27,901 bases of DNA, taken from the NCBI GenBank assembly GCA_934569195.1, contig CAKTKB010000004.1, positions 1-27,901 of the forward strand, given 5' to 3'. The stretch is from an uncultured Oscillospiraceae bacterium (GTDB taxonomy: Bacteria; Bacillota; Clostridia; Oscillospirales; Oscillospiraceae). The notes beneath the pieces are model-generated. The model was not told the DNA's origin. It did no database searches and was given only the letters and a program-made list of their open reading frames with translations. Positions 24,918 through 27,901 of the stretch are shown in pieces (the first letter of the stretch is position 1; each line of letters starts with the position of its first letter). A program made the translations under genes and the position numbers.

Positions 24918-25856
24918 ATGGATAGAATGGAAGAAATTGCGGATATGTTGGTGATCGGCGGCGGCCCGGGCGGATGCACGGCGGCGCTGTATGGCGCGCG
25001 GGCGGGCCTTACGGTGCGCATTCTGGAAAGGCTTGGCCCGGGCGGCCAGATGAATCAGGCAGAGCGGATAGAGAACTACCCCGGTTTTCCGGAGGGAATC
25101 TCGGGAACGGCTCTGGCGGAGCGTATGCTTCGGGGCGCACAGGAGGCAGGCGCGCAGATAGAGCTGACGCAGGTGCGGTCGCTGTCGCTGTCAGGCCCGG
25201 TGAAATCGGCGGATACGGACCGGGGGCGGTTTTTAGGGAGAAGCGTTGTACTGGCCATGGGCGCAGAACCCAAACCATTGGAGATACCCGGGGAACGGGA
25301 ACTGCTGGGGCGCGGCGTCAGCTATTGCGCGGCCTGCGACGGTTGGCTTCTCCGGGGATGCACGGCGATCGTCGTAGGCGGGGGAAACAGCGCCGTGAAT
25401 GACGGCCTGCTGCTGTCGCGCATTTGCAGGAAGGTGTACTGGATTCACAGAAACGACCGGATTCGGGCGGAGCGGCGCAGTGCGCAGCAGCTGCGGGAGA
25501 GAGAAAATGTGGAATTTCTGCCCAACACGCGGGTGACGCGCCTGCTGCGGGATACAAAGCTCAAGGGGGTATCGGTCTGCATGGAGGACGGGACGGAGCG
25601 GGAGCTTACGTGCCAGGGGTTATTTATCTGCGTGGGGCGCAGAGCCAATACACAGCTGGTGCAGGGACAGCTGCCCTTGGACCAGCAGGGCTTCATCCAG
25701 GCGTCTGAATCAACCGATACGCAGATACCCGGCGTTTTTGCGGCGGGGGATGTGCGCGGAGGAAGGCTGCACCAGATCCTGACTGCGGCGGCAGACGGAG
25801 CTGTCGCTGCCTCCGCTGCGGCGGAATACCTGGCGGAGAACAGAGGGCGGATTTAG
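24918..25856 (+). CDS. trxB: Thioredoxin reductase
   Basis: A 312-residue flavoprotein of the low-molecular-weight thioredoxin reductase type, which passes electrons from NADPH through FAD to thioredoxin. The FAD motif GGGPGG is at 14-19, the redox centre Cys137-Ala-Ala-Cys140 with following Asp141 is intact, and the second dinucleotide motif VVGGGNSA follows. The NADPH 2'-phosphate motif usually written HRRxxxR appears as HRNDRIR, with Asn in the second basic position, so the electron donor could differ. The GPGGQ and FAAGDVR segments agree with the family. The ATG at 24918 follows GGAGGTG with a four-base gap. No thioredoxin gene is adjacent and no clear promoter was found. Confidence 0.92.
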   Translation: MDRMEEIADMLVIGGGPGGCTAALYGARAGLTVRILERLGPGGQMNQAERIENYPGFPEGISGTALAERMLRGAQEAGAQIELTQVRSLSLSGPVKSADTDRGRFLGRSVVLAMGAEPKPLEIPGERELLGRGVSYCAACDGWLLRGCTAIVVGGGNSAVNDGLLLSRICRKVYWIHRNDRIRAERRSAQQLRERENVEFLPNTRVTRLLRDTKLKGVSVCMEDGTERELTCQGLFICVGRRANTQLVQGQLPLDQQGFIQASESTDTQIPGVFAAGDVRGGRLHQILTAAADGAVAASAAAEYLAENRGRI

Positions 25857-25933
25857 GGCGAGGCTCCCTTGCCGGAAAAATACGGGCATGTACGGCCGCG
25901 CCGTACCGTAGAATATCCGGAGGAGGGAGAGCC

Positions 25934-26206
25934 ATGGGTTATCGTATTGTGTATGGTCCGGAGAAGCCGGGCAGAGGCGAAGAGCACAGCCGGGCTGCCC
26001 GGGGACGGGTCCTGGCGGCTGCGCTGCTGCTGGCTGCGGTATTGGGCGTGAAGTGTGCGTGGGGCGCTGTTCATCGAGACGCGCCGTCCTCCCCTGCGCT
26101 GGGCGCGCTGCAGGCGCTGACAGAGCGGGTGCGGGATGGAGAACCGGTGGGGGAGGCGGTTATGACGTTTTGCAGGGACGTTTTGGAAAGTGCGCAGCAG
26201 AAATAG
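25934..26206 (+). CDS. Small single-pass membrane protein, SpoIVFA-like by position
   Basis: A 90-residue protein of unknown family. It has a basic, charged N-terminus (1-25), one hydrophobic helix (about 26-45) and a short C-terminal tail with an amphipathic look (QALTERVRDGEPV, FCRDVL). GGAGGGAG precedes the ATG. It overlaps the M50 protease gene by 17 bp, which suggests coupled translation and joint function. In Bacillus the protease SpoIVFB is preceded by its membrane partner SpoIVFA, so this protein holds the same place. It is much shorter than SpoIVFA and lacks a recognisable LytM/peptidase M23 domain, so a shared function is only an inference. Confidence 0.65.
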   Translation: MGYRIVYGPEKPGRGEEHSRAARGRVLAAALLLAAVLGVKCAWGAVHRDAPSSPALGALQALTERVRDGEPVGEAVMTFCRDVLESAQQK

Positions 26207-26777
26207 ACCGCAGGTACGGATTCGGACGGGGGCCTACTTTGCTGCGGCGCTGGGCCTCCTGCTTCTGCCTGTACAGTGGTGCGCCGCCGCGTTGATTGCC
26301 GGTTTTTTTCATGAGCTTTGCCATTACGGGATGATTCGCTTTACCGGCGGCCGGGTTGAAAAGATGGAAATTGGGGCAGCCGGCGCGATTATGGAAACCG
26401 CGCCCATGGATTCCCTGCCGGAGCTGATATGCGCTCTGGCGGGACCGATCGGCGGCGGATTGCTGATGCTTGCGGGGAGATGGTTTCCGCGGGTGGCGAT
26501 CTGCGCCGCCTTGCAGACGGCCTGGAATCTGCTGCCCATTTACCCGCTGGACGGAGGAAGGGCCGTTCGGGCTGCGCTTTGTGCCGTCCTGCCGGAGGGC
26601 GCTGCGGTGCGGCTGGCGACCGGACTCCAGCGATGCGCCGCAGTAGGTGTGGCCGCAGCGTTTTTTTGGTGTTTTTTTCGCTGGAGGTATTCCATCTGGT
26701 TTGTGGCCGGAGCGATTCCCCTTTTGCTGCGGGTTGGAAAAATTGCTTGCAAAAGCACGGAATCAAGGGTACAATAG
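26190..26777 (+). CDS. SpoIVFB-like M50 site-2 protease
   Basis: A 195-residue intramembrane metalloprotease of family M50. The zinc motif is His41-Glu-Leu-Cys-His45 in FFHELCHYG, and the second metal segment NLLPIYPLDGGR places Asp121 as third ligand. Several hydrophobic helices surround these motifs. In spore formers SpoIVFB cuts pro-sigma-K in the mother cell; this protein lacks the C-terminal CBS domain of Bacillus SpoIVFB and is about 90 residues shorter. It sits directly before a TIGR03960-type gene, which in Clostridia commonly links spoIVFB to the rplU-rpmA region. The GTG start at 26190 overlaps the upstream gene and has only a weak ribosome site. Other M50 functions remain possible. 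Confidence 0.8.
   Translation: MRSRNRPQVRIRTGAYFAAALGLLLLPVQWCAAALIAGFFHELCHYGMIRFTGGRVEKMEIGAAGAIMETAPMDSLPELICALAGPIGGGLLMLAGRWFPRVAICAALQTAWNLLPIYPLDGGRAVRAALCAVLPEGAAVRLATGLQRCAAVGVAAAFFWCFFRWRYSIWFVAGAIPLLLRVGKIACKSTESRVQ
26747..26775 (+). promoter_or_regulatory. Promoter of the radical SAM gene
   Basis: TTGCAA (26747-26752) and TACAAT (26770-26775) are 17 bp apart, lying inside the last codons of the M50 gene. The radical SAM start codon is 64 bp beyond, so the downstream genes need not depend on the protease promoter. Confidence 0.6.
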
Positions 26778-26838
26778 GCGTTGACCGGGGAACCGGCAAA
26801 AGCTTTTGACAGCGAATTCATAAGAGGTTTAGAGAACT

Positions 26839-27901
26839 ATGACAGAATTGCTTCGCAGGATCCTGCCCACCGTGCAGAAGCCGGCGCGTTACACGGGCGG
26901 GGAATATAACGAAGTGCAGAAGGACCCGGCATCCGTTCGGATCCGGGTTGCGTTTTGCTTCCCGGATACTTACGAGATCGGCATGTCCAACGTGGGAATG
27001 CGCATCCTCTACGGCGTGATGAACGAGATGGAGGGGGTGTGGTGCCAGCGGGTGTTTACCCCCTGGGGTGATATGGAGCAGGCTATGCGGGCCAATGGAA
27101 TTCCCCTGTGGGCGTTGGAGAGCCAGGAGCCGGTAAAGGATTTTGACCTGATTGCCTTTACGATCGGCTATGAGATGTCCTATACGAACATTCTGAATAT
27201 GCTTCTGCTTTCCGGAATCCCGCTCCACGCGTCGGAGCGGACCGGACTGAAGAATATCGTGTTTGCCGGCGGGGTGTGTACCTTCAACCCGGAGCCGTTG
27301 GCGGACTTTTTTGACTTTTTCTCCCTGGGCGAGGGGGAGGAGAGCACACCGGAAATCCTCCGCCTGTACGACCGGGCAAAATCTGAGGGATGGAGCAAGG
27401 CGGAATTTCTCCGGGCTGTGGCAAAAATTCCGGGGATGTATGTGCCGTCCTTTTACCGCCATGAGTATGCCCCGGACGGAACGCTGGCGCGGATCGTGCC
27501 TCTGGAGGGCGCTCCGGCGTCTGTGTGCAAGCGTATTGTGGAGGATTTGGATCATGCCTATTTCCCCACGAAAATGATCGTACCCTCTACGGAAATCGTG
27601 CATGACCGGGCCAATCTGGAGGTGTTCCGCGGCTGCATCCGGGGATGCCGCTTCTGCCAGGCAGGCTTCTCCTGCCGCCCGGTGCGGAAGAAGAGCCCCC
27701 AGGTTCTTTTTCAGCAGGCAGTGGAGACGCTGGAGGATTCCGGAAACAACGAAATCACGCTATCCAGTCTGTCGACGTCGGATTATCGGGGCCTGAAGGA
27801 GCTGACGGACGCCATGATTCCCTATTGCCGGGAAAACAAGGTGAATCTGTCGGTCCCGTCCCTGCGTGCGGATAATTTTTCCCGGGAGCTGATGCAGAAG
27901 C
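26839..27901 (+). CDS. B12-binding radical SAM protein (TIGR03960-like), 5' part
   Basis: The first 354 codons of a larger protein that leaves the window at its 3' end. The N-terminal part resembles a B12-binding-like domain: FPDTYEIGMSNVGMRILY near residues 41-58, then FTIGYEMSYTNILNMLLLSG and VFAGGVCTFNPEPLADFFDFF. The radical SAM cluster motif is Cys266-x3-Cys270-x2-Cys273 in FRGCIRGCRFCQAG; the C-x3-C-x2-C spacing is standard. The family (TIGR03960) is usually followed by a DUF2344 protein, ribonuclease E/G and rplU; those would lie beyond the edge. Its exact reaction is not established. AAGAGGT lies ten bases before the ATG. Confidence 0.88.
   Translation, partial: MTELLRRILPTVQKPARYTGGEYNEVQKDPASVRIRVAFCFPDTYEIGMSNVGMRILYGVMNEMEGVWCQRVFTPWGDMEQAMRANGIPLWALESQEPVKDFDLIAFTIGYEMSYTNILNMLLLSGIPLHASERTGLKNIVFAGGVCTFNPEPLADFFDFFSLGEGEESTPEILRLYDRAKSEGWSKAEFLRAVAKIPGMYVPSFYRHEYAPDGTLARIVPLEGAPASVCKRIVEDLDHAYFPTKMIVPSTEIVHDRANLEVFRGCIRGCRFCQAGFSCRPVRKKSPQVLFQQAVETLEDSGNNEITLSSLSTSDYRGLKELTDAMIPYCRENKVNLSVPSLRADNFSRELMQK

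Noticed and set aside
25890..25914. Sporulation-type or vegetative promoter before the 90-residue gene
   Set aside because: A small inverted repeat (GTACGGC, three bases, GCCGTAC) and a TAGAAT are present, but no matching -35 for sigma A or sigma E could be supported.
1..27901. CRISPR array, insertion sequence, integrase or phage genes
   Set aside because: No regularly spaced repeats, transposase-like proteins or attachment-site duplications were seen at the tRNA genes.

Overview
The window reads as chromosomal DNA of a GC-rich (roughly 55-60% by eye) Firmicute, most likely a Clostridia member of the Oscillospiraceae type. The reasons are the gene order gdpP-rplI-dnaB-tilS-hpt-ftsH, strong Shine-Dalgarno sites with several TTG/GTG starts, CCA-encoding tRNAs, an SLH-anchored surface protein, a T-box-like leader, and a SpoIVFB-like protease just before a B12-binding radical SAM gene. 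The genus cannot be fixed from sequence reading alone.

Left part (1-11,110), transport and sensing. After the 3' end of a tRNA come a MazG-like pyrophosphohydrolase gene, a T-box-like leader that has no gene after it, and tRNA-Thr(CGU). A MATE exporter and a two-gene heterodimeric ABC exporter diverge from facing promoters with identical hexamers. The first ABC pair shows the asymmetric (one degenerate, one intact) ATP site pattern of heterodimeric multidrug exporters. A second ABC pair with intact motifs converges on it and lies downstream of a LytTR response regulator and a membrane-free GHKL histidine kinase. A strong hairpin separates kinase from transporters.

Centre (11,157-18,934), housekeeping. 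One co-directional run encodes the c-di-AMP phosphodiesterase GdpP, ribosomal protein bL9, replicative helicase, TilS, hypoxanthine phosphoribosyltransferase and FtsH, with an extended -10 promoter in front and a clear terminator behind.

Right part (18,946-27,901), mixed. A GH123/DUF4091-like glycosidase has a palindrome inside its promoter and overlaps a hemolysin-III family membrane protein tail to tail; a DegV lipid-binding protein follows. A secreted SLH protein is a mosaic: an AT-rich front with a possible cysteine-peptidase domain and two Ig-like repeats, and a GC-rich SLH tail. Then come tRNA-Gly(GCC), a thioredoxin reductase, a small membrane protein, a SpoIVFB-like M50 protease and the start of a TIGR03960-type radical SAM protein that runs off the window.

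The points most worth a second look are the orphan T-box, the soluble-kinase/LytTR/ABC cassette with its intercistronic hairpin, the palindromic promoter of the glycosidase, the chimeric SLH protein, and the protease pair next to the radical SAM gene. I did not find a CRISPR array, insertion sequence, prophage or an unmistakably new defence system.
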